Positions 36,333 to 45,263 of a stretch of DNA of 64,000 bases are shown here, piece by piece. Where the stretch lies: contig NZ_CP061205.1 in assembly GCF_015240255.1 (NCBI RefSeq), positions 3,086,501-3,150,500 of the forward strand. Reading direction: 5' to 3'. The notes beneath the pieces were generated by a model. That model was given only the letters and a program-made list of their open reading frames with translations. It was not told the origin of the DNA and ran no database searches. The position numbers and the translations under genes were made by a program. Numbering within the stretch: position 1 is the stretch's first letter; each line of letters starts with the position of its first letter. Source of the stretch: Kordiimonas pumila (GTDB lineage: Bacteria; Pseudomonadota; Alphaproteobacteria; Sphingomonadales; Kordiimonadaceae).

Positions 36333-37337
36333 ATGGAAAAACAGGATAAACCCTGCCTCTACCTGCACATTGGTCACCCCAAGGCTGGATCTACCACTAT
36401 ACAGACATTTCTGTTCAAAAACTGGCACGCCCTTCGGCAACTTGGATATCAAATCCCGTCTCCCAGCTTTGCTGTATCTAGCAGCACTGTTCTGCCAGGT
36501 AATGTTCTATGGCAGCTAGAAGCTATGCGAGAAAAGAAAAATATTAGTCCTCTCTTCCACTGGGTTGAAACTAGCCTAGGGCAAAACCCCAATGCCAAAC
36601 TCATTTTATCATCCGAAAACCTTGCCCACCCTGACTGGCCGGGCCTTTTTCAAAAGCTGGCTAAACTGGTTGATATTAAGCTCATTTATTATTTACGCCG
36701 CCAAGACGAGCTTTTTGTAGCAGCATGGCGCCAATGGGGGCTTAAGCAAGGCAAAACCCTTTCCAAGCTCGTCGCAAATCGGATTAAAAATAACCGCCCT
36801 AACTATCAGGAAACCATTGATTTATGGCGCAAAGCAGGAATTTTGAGTGCCTGTCACATACGGTTTATTAATAAAGCATTTTTGGTAAACGGTGACCTGC
36901 AAGACGACATTGCAAGCGCAATAGGTTTTGACAGCAGCTTATGTGAGAAAGTAAGCAACCAAAATACGGCTGTTGATGCCCGCTTATTATCATTTCTGAG
37001 TGAACATTCAGATCTCTTCACGTCAGAACACGAGGATACCATCATTCAGCTTTTGTGGGCCCCCCCTGAATATTCAATGCAACTTGACCCAGACCAATTT
37101 AACGCTGTTCAGCAAACGTTTGAAGCAGGAAACCAAACGCTTCTAAGGCACTACCATCCAGCGCTGGCAGGCACACCAGTCATTGACCACCAAAGCACCA
37201 AAAACTTTCTACATGAACACATGATTAGTGAAAAAGAGAAACGTGAATACGTAATACAAAGACTAAAGGCCGCAGAAAACATTGCGCACCCTCTTTTACT
37301 AAAACTAAAAAAAATACTAACTCAGGCTGCCCCCTAA
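36333..37337 (+). CDS. Sulfotransferase-like protein
   Basis: 334 residues. The N-terminal YLHIGHPKAGSTTIQTFL matches the 5'-phosphosulfate-binding loop of PAPS-dependent sulfotransferases, and KLILSSENLAHPDW matches the 3'-phosphate-binding segment found in related family members. KLIYYLRRQDELFVAAW resembles the corresponding strand-turn in bacterial carbohydrate sulfotransferases. The ATG at 36333 is preferred to GTG at 36330. The acceptor is unknown; a polysaccharide or lipid is a guess. It is downstream of ispB by 11 bases and may be co-transcribed. Confidence 0.75.
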   Translation: MEKQDKPCLYLHIGHPKAGSTTIQTFLFKNWHALRQLGYQIPSPSFAVSSSTVLPGNVLWQLEAMREKKNISPLFHWVETSLGQNPNAKLILSSENLAHPDWPGLFQKLAKLVDIKLIYYLRRQDELFVAAWRQWGLKQGKTLSKLVANRIKNNRPNYQETIDLWRKAGILSACHIRFINKAFLVNGDLQDDIASAIGFDSSLCEKVSNQNTAVDARLLSFLSEHSDLFTSEHEDTIIQLLWAPPEYSMQLDPDQFNAVQQTFEAGNQTLLRHYHPALAGTPVIDHQSTKNFLHEHMISEKEKREYVIQRLKAAENIAHPLLLKLKKILTQAAP

Positions 37338-37689
37338 ATCTTCTTTGTATCAAAATGAGCCACATGTAACCGCATCAATATGAAACAAAACTGTTTCAAT
37401 ATAGCACACAAAAAGCAACTCTAATTAATAACTATTTGTTTTTACTAATCTTTATAAACTGGCATGATGCCTGCTATTATATATTTGAACAATGACCCGG
37501 CTGCCACCGACATTGTTTCGAGTAAGTAACCAGTCACTGGTTTGCCTGATTAAGTGACTGACATAAAAACCGGTTATGCTCATTTGCCCCACCTCAATTC
37601 GCCGTAGCATAACCGGTTTTCTATTGTTCCTTTTCCCCCGCACCTGCTAAACAAAATATTCGAACAACTTATTTTGCAGGCCATTTAAA
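37338..37689. other. Gene-free region with three consecutive stem-loops
   Basis: 352 bases without a convincing gene. Three hairpins lie in a row: AACAATG/CATTGTT (37490-37496 with 37511-37517), CAGTCAC/GTGACTG (37531-37537 with 37554-37560), and a perfect 15-bp pair AAAACCGGTTATGCT/AGCATAACCGGTTTT (37566-37580 with 37606-37620) around a 25-base loop. T-rich sequence follows the last stem on the plus strand (TTTTCTATTGTTCCTTTT) and TTTTTA on the minus strand. The region could hold a small RNA or a long bidirectional terminator. The first 110 bases are AT-rich and featureless. Confidence 0.6.
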
Positions 37690-38589
37690 GTGGAATTCAA
37701 ACAAGACTTTAAAGCTGACTACGGCATACAAACACGTATGAGCGGCCTTATAAGCCGTGTTCTTTGTCAAAACCCGAGCCCTTATACCTACACTGGCACC
37801 GGCACCTATATTGTTGGGGCCAACAACCATCTCGCTGTTATTGATCCCGGACCAATAGACACAGCCCACGGCGAAGCTCTTTTAAGGGCTGTAGGCAAAA
37901 AATCGGTAAGCCATATCCTAGTGACTCATACTCACCAGGACCACTCCCCTTTATCTCGTTGGCTTGCAGAAAAGACTGGAGCAAAGATTTTTTCATTTGG
38001 CCCTCACGGCGCTGGCCGCAAGGCTGGGCTTGATGATGAAGAAGTAGAAGCAGGAGCCGATAAATCCTTTACACCAGACATACACCTGAAAGACGGCGAC
38101 ATTATACACGGTGATGGTTGGACCTTGCGCGCACTTCATACACCGGGGCACACGGCAAACCACATGTGCTTTGCGCTACAAGAAGAAAACACCATCTTTG
38201 TGGGCGACCATATTATGGCCTGGGCTACGACAGTAATTTCACCGCCTGACGGTGATATGCGGGACTATTTGGCAAGCCTAAAAAAAATAGCCCATGAAAA
38301 CGCAGACAGGCTTGTGCCAACTCATGGCCCCTGGGTTGAAAACCCCGCTCCTTTTATACGAGGCATAATAACGCACCGAAAAATGCGGGAAGGCCAAATT
38401 CTTAGGCACCTTGAAGATGGGCCTATGACTATCGATATAATGGTAGAGCGTATGTATAAAGATGTTGACCCCCGCCTTCACGGGGCGGCGGCACGCTCTG
38501 TTCTTGGACACTTAATAGCCCTGTGTGATGAAAACAGGATTACATGTGATGGGCCTATCAGCCTTTCAGGAAAATTTAGCCTGTCTTAA
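37690..38589 (+). CDS. MBL-fold metallo-hydrolase (LACTB2-like)
   Basis: 299 residues of the metallo-beta-lactamase fold with two metal sites: HTHQDHSPL (H-x-H-x-D-H), the later His in HTPGHTANHMCF, and the Asp of FVGDHIMAW. A C-terminal winged region (MREGQILRHLEDGPMTIDIMVERMY...RSVLGHLIAL) is typical of the LACTB2/RNase-like and glyoxalase-II-related hydrolases. The substrate is unassigned. The GTG at 37690 is used (CAGG upstream); the ATG at 37738 is an alternative that still leaves the fold intact. Confidence 0.87.
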   Translation: MEFKQDFKADYGIQTRMSGLISRVLCQNPSPYTYTGTGTYIVGANNHLAVIDPGPIDTAHGEALLRAVGKKSVSHILVTHTHQDHSPLSRWLAEKTGAKIFSFGPHGAGRKAGLDDEEVEAGADKSFTPDIHLKDGDIIHGDGWTLRALHTPGHTANHMCFALQEENTIFVGDHIMAWATTVISPPDGDMRDYLASLKKIAHENADRLVPTHGPWVENPAPFIRGIITHRKMREGQILRHLEDGPMTIDIMVERMYKDVDPRLHGAAARSVLGHLIALCDENRITCDGPISLSGKFSLS

Positions 38590-38690
38590 GCAACATAAAT
38601 CCTTGATTGCAATACGGGCTTCACGGCGGTATCTATGCCCCATGAATGCTTAAGTGCAGATATGTAGCGAGTATGCCGCAGGAGAGTTTA

Positions 38691-39677
38691 ATGAATTTTG
38701 TGAATACCCCCGTGGTTGACCCAACCCTTGACCTAGTGGCTGAGATCCAGCGCCTAAGAACAGAAAAAAATGCTGTCATTCTTGCCCATTACTATCAGGC
38801 CGCTGAAATTCAGGATATTGCTGATTTTATTGGTGACAGCCTAGACCTATCGCGCAGGGCCGCTGAAACAGATGCCGATATGATCGTTTTTTGCGGCGTG
38901 CGTTTTATGGCCGAGGTGGCCAAAATACTAAGCCCCCAGAAAAAGGTTGTTTTGCCTGACCTCAAGGCTGGCTGCAGCTTAGAAGACAGCTGCCCACCAG
39001 AAGAATTTAAAAAGTTTGTTGAAGCACACCCTGACCATATGGTCCTAAGTTATATTAACTGTTCGGCTGCAGTTAAAGCCTTAACAGACATCATTGTAAC
39101 CAGCTCAAACGCAGAGCATATTCTGAACCAACTGCCACAAGATCAAAAAGTTATTTTTGCTCCGGACAAGCATTTGGGTGGCTACCTTTCCCGTAAACTG
39201 AACCGCGACATGCTCTTGTGGCAAGGCACCTGTATGGTTCATGAGCTGTTTAGCGAGAAAGAACTTATTAAGCTGAAAGCACGGCACCCTAATGCGCCTG
39301 TGGCAGCGCACCCTGAGTGCCCTGACCAAATTTTGCAGCATGCAGAGCACGTTGGGTCAACTAGCTCCATTTTGAAATTTGCCTTAGAGAGTGAAGCAGA
39401 CACACTTATTATTGCAACAGAACCAGGCATTATTCACCAAATGGAAAAAGCTGCGCCGCACAAAACTTTTATTGGTGCGCCAGGAGCTGACGGCAACTGT
39501 AGCTGTAATACATGTCCTTATATGGCCTTAAACACTATGGAAAAGCTGTATCTTTGCCTGCGCGATGAAGGGCCAGAAATTGACCTAGACGAGCAAACAC
39601 GTGTGGCGGCAGAAAAACCACTTAGAAAAATGCTGGAACTTAGTACCTCGATCAATACCCCAAAAGACCTTGCATAG
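38691..39677 (+). CDS. nadA: Quinolinate synthase A
   Basis: A 4Fe-4S enzyme that condenses iminoaspartate and dihydroxyacetone phosphate to quinolinate in de novo NAD synthesis. 328 residues from the ATG at 38691, which has AGGAGAG upstream; the frame to 38646 is a non-conserved extension. Motifs are ILAHYYQAAEIQDIADFIGDSLDLSR, FCGVRFMAEVAKIL, the cluster cysteines in GCSLEDSC, AAHPECPDQ and NCSCNTCPYM, and HPE. It is followed 6 bases later by nadC; nadB is not between them. Confidence 0.96.
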   Translation: MNFVNTPVVDPTLDLVAEIQRLRTEKNAVILAHYYQAAEIQDIADFIGDSLDLSRRAAETDADMIVFCGVRFMAEVAKILSPQKKVVLPDLKAGCSLEDSCPPEEFKKFVEAHPDHMVLSYINCSAAVKALTDIIVTSSNAEHILNQLPQDQKVIFAPDKHLGGYLSRKLNRDMLLWQGTCMVHELFSEKELIKLKARHPNAPVAAHPECPDQILQHAEHVGSTSSILKFALESEADTLIIATEPGIIHQMEKAAPHKTFIGAPGADGNCSCNTCPYMALNTMEKLYLCLRDEGPEIDLDEQTRVAAEKPLRKMLELSTSINTPKDLA

Positions 39678-39683
39678 GAACTG

Positions 39684-40532
39684 GTGGTGGCAATATTCCC
39701 TTTATCACAGGCTGAAATAGAAGCCTTTATTGATATAGCTTTTGCTGAGGATATAGGCACAGGTGACATCACCGCCGCAACAACGATCCCAGCAGCCTCT
39801 ATGCTTTCAGCAAGCATGAATGCACGAGAAAATATTGTTCTTGCGGGGCTGCCCCTTATTGAGCCTATCTTCAGGCGCTTGGACCCTGACTGCACCATTA
39901 CCTTTAAGGCCAAAGACAGCGATAGATTAAGCGCTGGCGACACCATTCTGTATGTAAAGGGCAAGGCACGCGCTCTATTATCTGCTGAACGCACCGCCTT
40001 AAACATCTTGCAGCACTTATCCGGCATTGCAACTCTTACCCGCCAGTATGTAGATATGATTGATGGCACCGGTGCCCGCCTACTAGATACTCGCAAAACC
40101 ATTCCAGGCCTCAGGAAGCTTGCTAAATATGCAACAGCAATGGGCGGCGGTAAAAACCACAGAATGGGCCTCTATGATGCCGTCATGATCAAGGACAACC
40201 ATATTGCGGCGGCAGGCTCTGTCACAAAGGCTGTTGCCGGGGCAAAAGCAGCAGGACGTTCGGATATTCAGGTTGAGTGCGACACCCTTGAGCAAGTGCA
40301 AGAAGCTCTCTCTGCTGGTGCCAACAGCTTGCTACTTGATAATATGCCACCTGCAACATTGAAAGAAGCGGTTAGTCTTGTGAAGGGTAGTATTACATGT
40401 GAAGCCTCTGGCGGTGTAACGCTGGGCACAATTCGCGCAATTGCAGAAACCGGGGTTGATTATATCTCTGTAGGGCGCCTAACCCAAAGTGCCCCAGCAG
40501 TTGACATCGGGCTTGATTACGATACTTTTTAA
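39684..40532 (+). CDS. nadC: Nicotinate-nucleotide pyrophosphorylase (quinolinate PRT)
   Basis: Converts quinolinate and PRPP to nicotinate mononucleotide. 282 residues. AEDIGTGDITAATTIP, ERTALNILQHLSGIATLTRQYV, DTRKTIPGLRKLAKYA, GGGKNHRMGLYDAVMIKDNHI and ECDTLEQ, NMPP, EASGGV appear in family order and cover the PRPP and quinolinate sites. The start is one of two successive GTG codons (39684 or 39687) behind AGGAAC. The stop overlaps the end of the convergent GNAT gene by 4 bases, leaving no room for a terminator between them. Confidence 0.96.
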   Translation: MVAIFPLSQAEIEAFIDIAFAEDIGTGDITAATTIPAASMLSASMNARENIVLAGLPLIEPIFRRLDPDCTITFKAKDSDRLSAGDTILYVKGKARALLSAERTALNILQHLSGIATLTRQYVDMIDGTGARLLDTRKTIPGLRKLAKYATAMGGGKNHRMGLYDAVMIKDNHIAAAGSVTKAVAGAKAAGRSDIQVECDTLEQVQEALSAGANSLLLDNMPPATLKEAVSLVKGSITCEASGGVTLGTIRAIAETGVDYISVGRLTQSAPAVDIGLDYDTF

Positions 40533-41032
40533 ACTGCTATTGGGCAGGTTTGAAGTGAAACAACCGTTCTGCCCCCACCTGACAATTTTGTGCCCACTTC
40601 TTTAAAGCCATAAGATGCGTGAAACTTTGCCGAGCCCTCATTCAAGGGCTGAACATTATATTCGCAGGTCAACAGTTTTACATTTACCGCCTGACCAAAT
40701 AGAGAGAGGTCATCATACAGCAAACGACCAAACTGCTTCCCCTGACAGTCAGCAGCAATCACGATTCTATCAATATAAAGAAAACTATCGTACCGATCAT
40801 TGAACCACTGATAATTTGTACTGTCATATGCTGCCCCCCCTGCAAACGCGAGGAGAAATCCCTTTACGCAACCGCCTGAAACTATCACTCTTAAATAGGC
40901 TGACATATGAACAAGCATTTCTAAGCGTTCCGTATTCAGCGGGCTCAGATATTCAACAAATTCTTCATTCAGGGCCAGAATAGCAGGAAAGTCTGCTGTA
41001 GTTGCACCGCGAATAATGTGTGATATTGCCAT
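40529..41032 (-). CDS. GNAT-family N-acetyltransferase
   Basis: About 167 residues from ATG 41032; ATG 41059 and TTG 41095 are other possible starts, none with a strong ribosome site. The fold begins at IIRGATTADFPAILALNEE, with the acetyl-CoA pyrophosphate loop near RIVIAADCQGKQFGRLLYDDL (Q-x-x-G-x-G/R type) and a C-terminal NEGSAKFHASYGFKEVGT typical of the family. The substrate is unknown. It starts just after the Stf0-like sulfotransferase gene, suggesting a two-gene unit. Confidence 0.85.
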   Translation of the reverse strand: MAISHIIRGATTADFPAILALNEEFVEYLSPLNTERLEMLVHMSAYLRVIVSGGCVKGFLLAFAGGAAYDSTNYQWFNDRYDSFLYIDRIVIAADCQGKQFGRLLYDDLSLFGQAVNVKLLTCEYNVQPLNEGSAKFHASYGFKEVGTKLSGGGRTVVSLQTCPIAV

Positions 41033-41097
41033 AACACTAGGTATCTCTTTTATCTTCATCCCGGCCCGTAAAACGCAGCAAGCCTGTATGTCCAAGC

Positions 41098-41874
41098 TTA
41101 TACAGGCCCTAGTAAGTGTTGACGTAAAGTTTCAATACGCTCTTTATCTGCAGTATCTGACTGCTTTTTAAATGCAGTCATGAATTTATAATCTTCTGGT
41201 ACCTGCAACTTAAAATCAGCTAAAATTTCCCTGAATATATCCCCCCCCTTAGTAATAGAGGAAAAATCTTCATAACTGTATGATCTATGGACTTTAGCCT
41301 GAAGGCTTTTTTCGTACTGTTCCTGCCACCCGGTAATTCGCAGAAGTTCTCTTAAAATGTCAGAATCTTTTATAGCAGCAATTTTATCTGCTGCCTCAGC
41401 ATCTGGTATAACATTTGAACTCCAGACATCAGTCGCGCGGGCTTTAGCAAGTGAGTAAGCTTGGGAAAATTTATCATTCCGTGAAACATAATAAAGCTTA
41501 TCGAAACGAAAGTGCTTGAAAAAATCAATACCGCGCTTTTGCATATCAAGATACTGATCGACATGAAAATTAACGCCGAAGATACCGTTTGGGCTCGCCG
41601 CACGGTACGCAATATCTTTAAGATAATGGCTAAAATTAAGTGTTTGAACACCCTTTACCCGCTTATAAGCCCGTAAATATCGAATGTTAAACCATTCCAT
41701 CGGATACCCCATAAGGCCTGTCTGGTATAATTTATCACCAAACATTGTCGAACCACTGCGCGGTGTAGAGATAACACCGTAATACCCAGTCATATCTTTG
41801 GGGTTAATAGGCTCTCTTGCTAGTATCTCCTCGATAACATTATCAAGCATTTTTTTGGTATCATTATACCGCAT
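41098..41874 (-). CDS. Stf0-like sulfotransferase
   Basis: 258 residues. GVISTPRSGSTMFGDKLYQTGLMGYPMEWFN contains the PAPS-binding loop (TPRSGST) and the G-x-P-x-E-x-F pattern of the Stf0 family, whose founding member sulfates trehalose in mycobacteria. YYVSRNDKFSQAYSLAKARATDVWSS matches the R-x-D...QA-S...A...W signature. The real acceptor here is unknown. It is a different family from the sulfotransferase at 36333, 4 kb away. A GNAT gene follows directly. Confidence 0.82.
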   Translation of the reverse strand: MRYNDTKKMLDNVIEEILAREPINPKDMTGYYGVISTPRSGSTMFGDKLYQTGLMGYPMEWFNIRYLRAYKRVKGVQTLNFSHYLKDIAYRAASPNGIFGVNFHVDQYLDMQKRGIDFFKHFRFDKLYYVSRNDKFSQAYSLAKARATDVWSSNVIPDAEAADKIAAIKDSDILRELLRITGWQEQYEKSLQAKVHRSYSYEDFSSITKGGDIFREILADFKLQVPEDYKFMTAFKKQSDTADKERIETLRQHLLGPV

Positions 41875-41912
41875 ACTCAGGCCCTTATACTCTTACATCA
41901 GCCCCTTAGGTG

Positions 41913-42689
41913 TTAGGGCTTATAATACCCCAGATACTCCGTCATCCGGCTTTCAAGCCGCTCAATGCGTTTACCGTCAGATGGGTGTGTTGACAAGAAG
42001 GTCGGTTGGCTGCCTCCGCCTTCTTTAAGGCCACTCATCTTTTTCCACAATGCAACTGCATTACGAGGGTCATACCCTGCTTTTGCCATATAAATCGTGC
42101 CAACGTGATCTGCCTCAAGTTCCATATCACGGCTATGTGGCAAAGCAACAAACCCCTGCGCAGCAAGCGACCCAAGTGCTACAGCTAGGCTGGCCGTTTT
42201 TTCATCTTCTGTGGCCAACCCAGCAGCTGCACCAAGACCAACCACAGCCAATTGCTGCACTTGTGAGCGGCTTACCTGCTCGGCACCGTGGCGCAAAATG
42301 GCGTGGGCGCACTCATGTCCAAGAACTGCAGCAAGCTCTGCTTCCGTCAGGTTTTCAATCATTTTACTATAAACAGCTACTTTGCCGCCCGGTAAAGCCC
42401 ATGCATTTAGTACAGGCTCATCAATAACAATGAATTCCCAGTTCAAGCTCGGATTATCAGAAACCTTCACTATACGCTGGCCGATTCGACGTACTTTCTC
42501 AACCATTGCACCAGATGTTTGCACATGATCGTTGCTGTCTTTCACCTCATTCAAGGCTTGCAGCCCCAAAGCCTCATCCTGGCTTGCAGGGATCGTGATA
42601 AACTGTGACCGGCCCGTAACCTCGTTTGTAGTTACACACCCTGTCACAAACATGGCAAAAATCAGAATGGAAGTAATGCGCGCAATCAT
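41913..42689 (-). CDS. M48-family metalloprotease lipoprotein
   Basis: A 258-residue periplasmic-facing lipoprotein: signal peptide with lipobox FVTGC at about 14-18, then a zinc metallopeptidase domain with HEXXH in LGHECAHAILRHG and the third ligand Glu in SRDMELEADHVGTIYMAKAGYDP. WALPGGKVAVYSKMI is typical of the M48C (LoiP/BepA-related) group, which deals with misfolded outer-membrane proteins. It lacks the TPR domain of BepA. Closest role by analogy: envelope protein quality control. Confidence 0.9.
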   Translation of the reverse strand: MIARITSILIFAMFVTGCVTTNEVTGRSQFITIPASQDEALGLQALNEVKDSNDHVQTSGAMVEKVRRIGQRIVKVSDNPSLNWEFIVIDEPVLNAWALPGGKVAVYSKMIENLTEAELAAVLGHECAHAILRHGAEQVSRSQVQQLAVVGLGAAAGLATEDEKTASLAVALGSLAAQGFVALPHSRDMELEADHVGTIYMAKAGYDPRNAVALWKKMSGLKEGGGSQPTFLSTHPSDGKRIERLESRMTEYLGYYKP

Positions 42690-42751
42690 TGCTGCCCCCT
42701 ATAAAATAAAGTTCTACGGTAACATAGCAAATCATAGCGGTTATAAAACAA

Positions 42752-42780
42752 AAACCGGCACCAAATATGGCACCGGTTTT
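42752..42780 (-). terminator. Rho-independent terminator of rpmF
   Basis: AAAACCGG (42752-42759) pairs with CCGGTTTT (42773-42780); on the minus strand the stem is followed by TGTTTTATAA after a T5 run. It sits just past the rpmF stop and upstream of the M48 protease gene. Confidence 0.8.
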
Positions 42781-42810
42781 GTATTTTTATAAACATTAAG
42801 CACTTAATGT

Positions 42811-42996
42811 TTAATAGTCGCCTTTTGGCTCAAGAATTTGCTTGCCGCGATACATGCCTGTTTTCAGGTCAATGTGATGACGGAGCTTATATTCACCAGT
42901 GTGTGAGTCTTCCTGAAAGTTAGCAACCTTCAGGCTATCATGTGAACGACGCATACCACGGCGAGAGCCAGTCGTTTTTCTCTTTGGAACTGCCAT
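42811..42996 (-). CDS. rpmF: 50S ribosomal protein L32
   Basis: 61 residues. [22 protein letters not shown] is the classical L32 N-terminus; the later part ([22 protein letters not shown]) matches alphaproteobacterial L32, which lacks the zinc-binding cysteines of some other forms. AAAAGG precedes the ATG. It is monocistronic with its own promoter and terminator; plsX, often next to it in other bacteria, is absent. Confidence 0.97.
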   Translation of the reverse strand: MAVPKRKTTGSRRGMRRSHDSLKVANFQEDSHTGEYKLRHHIDLKTGMYRGKQILEPKGDY

Positions 42997-43091
42997 TTTT
43001 CTTACCTTTTAACTCGCCAGAGCCAGCCATTTGAGGCCTCCGGGCATATTATTAGGCCCACAATTTGTGAACCAAGCGATTCGAGGCGCGC

Positions 43092-43120
43092 ACCATAAGC
43101 GCAGCACCTTTAAAAAGCAA
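43092..43120 (-). promoter_or_regulatory. Probable rpmF promoter
   Basis: On the minus strand TTGCTT and TATGGT are separated by 17 bases, about 95 bases upstream of the rpmF ATG. The 275-base gap between rpmF and the divergent dehydrogenase gene also holds a small hairpin (CTGTATT 43195-43201 with AATACAG 43211-43217). Confidence 0.5.
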
Positions 43121-43271
43121 GGGAAAGTAACACAGACATCTGTGCATCCCTTTATTCTGGCGCACGAGTAATAGATTTACAGCCATATTTCAAGCTGTAT
43201 TTCCACAGAGAATACAGTAATTGTTATTACTCACCCCCTTATATAGACTGCCAAGACAGGAATTATAGAAT

Positions 43272-44210
43272 ATGACCCGGATCTTGTTTTATCTGGAACA
43301 CCATAGTCACAAACCATGGCGCACTGCTTTTAAGGAAATTGATCCTGCCATCAATTTCTTGAGTTATCCTGACTGGGGCACCCCCGATGATGGCCCCGCC
43401 TACGCTTTTGTTTGGCACCCTAAACCAGGCTTGTTAAAAGAGTATACAAACATTAAGGCCATATTCTCGATGGGGGCAGGTATAGATCATATACTTGCAG
43501 ACCCTGACCTTCCCAATCATACCCCAATCATCCGCATGAGCGACGATGGCCTCAAGGAAGGCATGGCTGAATATGTCACAATGGCCGTTATTATGCATCA
43601 CAGAGAAATACACCGTTTTATCGCAGGCCAAAAGAGCAAGCTTTGGCAACAGGCTTTAGCGCGTGCAGCCCATAAAACCCGCATTGGCATTATGGGGTAT
43701 GGTGCTCTAGGTTCTGTAGCCGCAAAAGCCCTTATACCCTTTGGGTATGACATTGCGGCATGGTCCAGAACCAAAAAGGCCACAGAACAGAGCATAACAC
43801 ACTATCATGGGCCATCAGGTTTTAAGGCGTTCCTAGAACGCACCGATATTTTGGTGAACCTGCTGCCATCAACAAGCGAAACTATTGGGCTTATGAATAT
43901 GGAAACCATGTCATGGCTACCCTCTGGTGCTGCTATTATAAATGTTGGCCGTGGGAGCCTTATAAACCTTGATGATCTAATAACCCTTTTAAATACAGAC
44001 CACCTCTCGGGTGCAACACTCGATGTTTTCCCCCAAGAACCTCTATCAAGCACACATCCAATTTGGGAACACGACAAAATTCTTGTCACGCCCCACATTG
44101 CATCCATCACAAGACCCGATTCTGCCGCCGCATATGTGCTGAAAAGTATAAAAATTCTGGAAAAGGGGCAATTACCAGAAAATATACTGGATATAAACCG
44201 GGGCTACTGA
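43272..44210 (+). CDS. D-2-hydroxyacid dehydrogenase (GhrA-like)
   Basis: 312 residues, NAD(P)-dependent. The Rossmann motif GIMGYGALGSVAAKAL, catalytic Arg in INVGRGSLINLDDL, Glu near DVFPQEPLSSTHPIW and His in VTPHIASITRP are all present. The overall pattern (MTRILFYLEHHSHKPWRTAF, WHPKPGLL, MGAGIDHIL) resembles glyoxylate/hydroxypyruvate reductase A rather than SerA. The ATG follows CAGGAATT. Likely role: reduction of glyoxylate or hydroxypyruvate. Confidence 0.9.
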   Translation: MTRILFYLEHHSHKPWRTAFKEIDPAINFLSYPDWGTPDDGPAYAFVWHPKPGLLKEYTNIKAIFSMGAGIDHILADPDLPNHTPIIRMSDDGLKEGMAEYVTMAVIMHHREIHRFIAGQKSKLWQQALARAAHKTRIGIMGYGALGSVAAKALIPFGYDIAAWSRTKKATEQSITHYHGPSGFKAFLERTDILVNLLPSTSETIGLMNMETMSWLPSGAAIINVGRGSLINLDDLITLLNTDHLSGATLDVFPQEPLSSTHPIWEHDKILVTPHIASITRPDSAAAYVLKSIKILEKGQLPENILDINRGY

Positions 44211-44291
44211 CTTTTATTTCCCTTTAAACAATCCTATATACATGCAGCATCTAAAACTAAATGTACGCGCAACATAAGGAACTTATATTAT

Positions 44292-45263
44292 ATGGCCTAT
44301 TTTGAGGTTGCTGCTGGCCTAATACTATTATTATTTTCTGGTGATTATCTGGTACGCGGTGCAGCGTCCCTTGCAACAAGAGCCGGCATCTCAAAACTAA
44401 TTATAGGCCTTACTGTAGTTGCCTTTGGTACATCTGCGCCAGAAATGGTTGTAGGCATTGACGCTGTAATGTCTGGCGCCCCTACTCTGGCGCTCGGGAA
44501 TATTGTTGGATCAAATATCGCTAACATATTACTTGTCGTTGGCCTCCCTGCCCTGTTAGCGCCTATGACATGCGACGCACCCCGGCTTGGACGTAACTTG
44601 TTTATCATGCTATTAGCAACAGCCTTGTTTATAGCGCTTGCTTTCACAGGCAGTATCGGGCGTCCACAAGGCTTTGTTTTGCTCGTATGCTTTGCACTGT
44701 TTTTGATTTATTCCGCAATGCGTGCAAAGGTTGGCGGCGCGGCTGAGATAACCAACTGCGATGAAATTCCCGAAAAGCCGGACAGCTATGCTTTAGCAAC
44801 GGTGTTGGTGTTAGGCGGCCTTGTTGGCATTAGTTTTGGTGCAGACCTTCTTGTAGAAGGCTCAGTTGTAATTGCCCGCGAATATGGCATTAAAGAATCT
44901 GTGATTGGCCTGACACTTGTTGCAATTGGCACCAGCTTGCCGGAACTTGCAACAGCCCTGATGGCAGCCATCAGGCGGCAATGTGATGTTGCAGTTGGTA
45001 ACGTAATAGGCTCTAATATCTTTAATATCCTTGCAATTATGGGCATATCTTCAATGGCAGGCACAATCCCTGTACCTCAATCATTTTTAAATGTCGATTT
45101 ATGGGTTATGCTTGGCTCAGCGTTGCTCTTGGTACCTTTTTGTAAAAACCGCTCGACCGTAGGCAAGCTTTCAGGCCTTGGTATGCTTGTGTTATATGGT
45201 ATCTATATGTTTTACCTTGTAGAAAGTGGCAATGCGACAGCCACTATTCCCTTCACATCATGA
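44292..45263 (+). CDS. Calcium/sodium antiporter, CaCA family
   Basis: A 323-residue inner-membrane antiporter of the YrbG type with about ten hydrophobic segments. The two inverted alpha-repeats are plain: VAFGTSAPEMVVGIDAVMSG...LGNIVGSNIANILLVVG and VAIGTSLPELATALMAAIRR...VGNVIGSNIFNILAIMG, each carrying the ion-binding acidic residue in the GTS-x-PE motif. Likely exchanges Ca2+ for Na+ or H+. Its stop overlaps the start of the SDR gene by 4 bases (ATGA), so the two are coupled. Confidence 0.93.
   Translation: MAYFEVAAGLILLLFSGDYLVRGAASLATRAGISKLIIGLTVVAFGTSAPEMVVGIDAVMSGAPTLALGNIVGSNIANILLVVGLPALLAPMTCDAPRLGRNLFIMLLATALFIALAFTGSIGRPQGFVLLVCFALFLIYSAMRAKVGGAAEITNCDEIPEKPDSYALATVLVLGGLVGISFGADLLVEGSVVIAREYGIKESVIGLTLVAIGTSLPELATALMAAIRRQCDVAVGNVIGSNIFNILAIMGISSMAGTIPVPQSFLNVDLWVMLGSALLLVPFCKNRSTVGKLSGLGMLVLYGIYMFYLVESGNATATIPFTS

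Noticed and set aside
37452-37643. A 63-residue minus-strand frame covering the three stem-loops
   Set aside because: No ribosome site, no family features, and the strong inverted repeats explain the sequence better as structure.
39518-40102. A 194-residue minus-strand frame in nadA/nadC
   Set aside because: Ser-rich low-complexity product antisense to nadC; no ribosome site.
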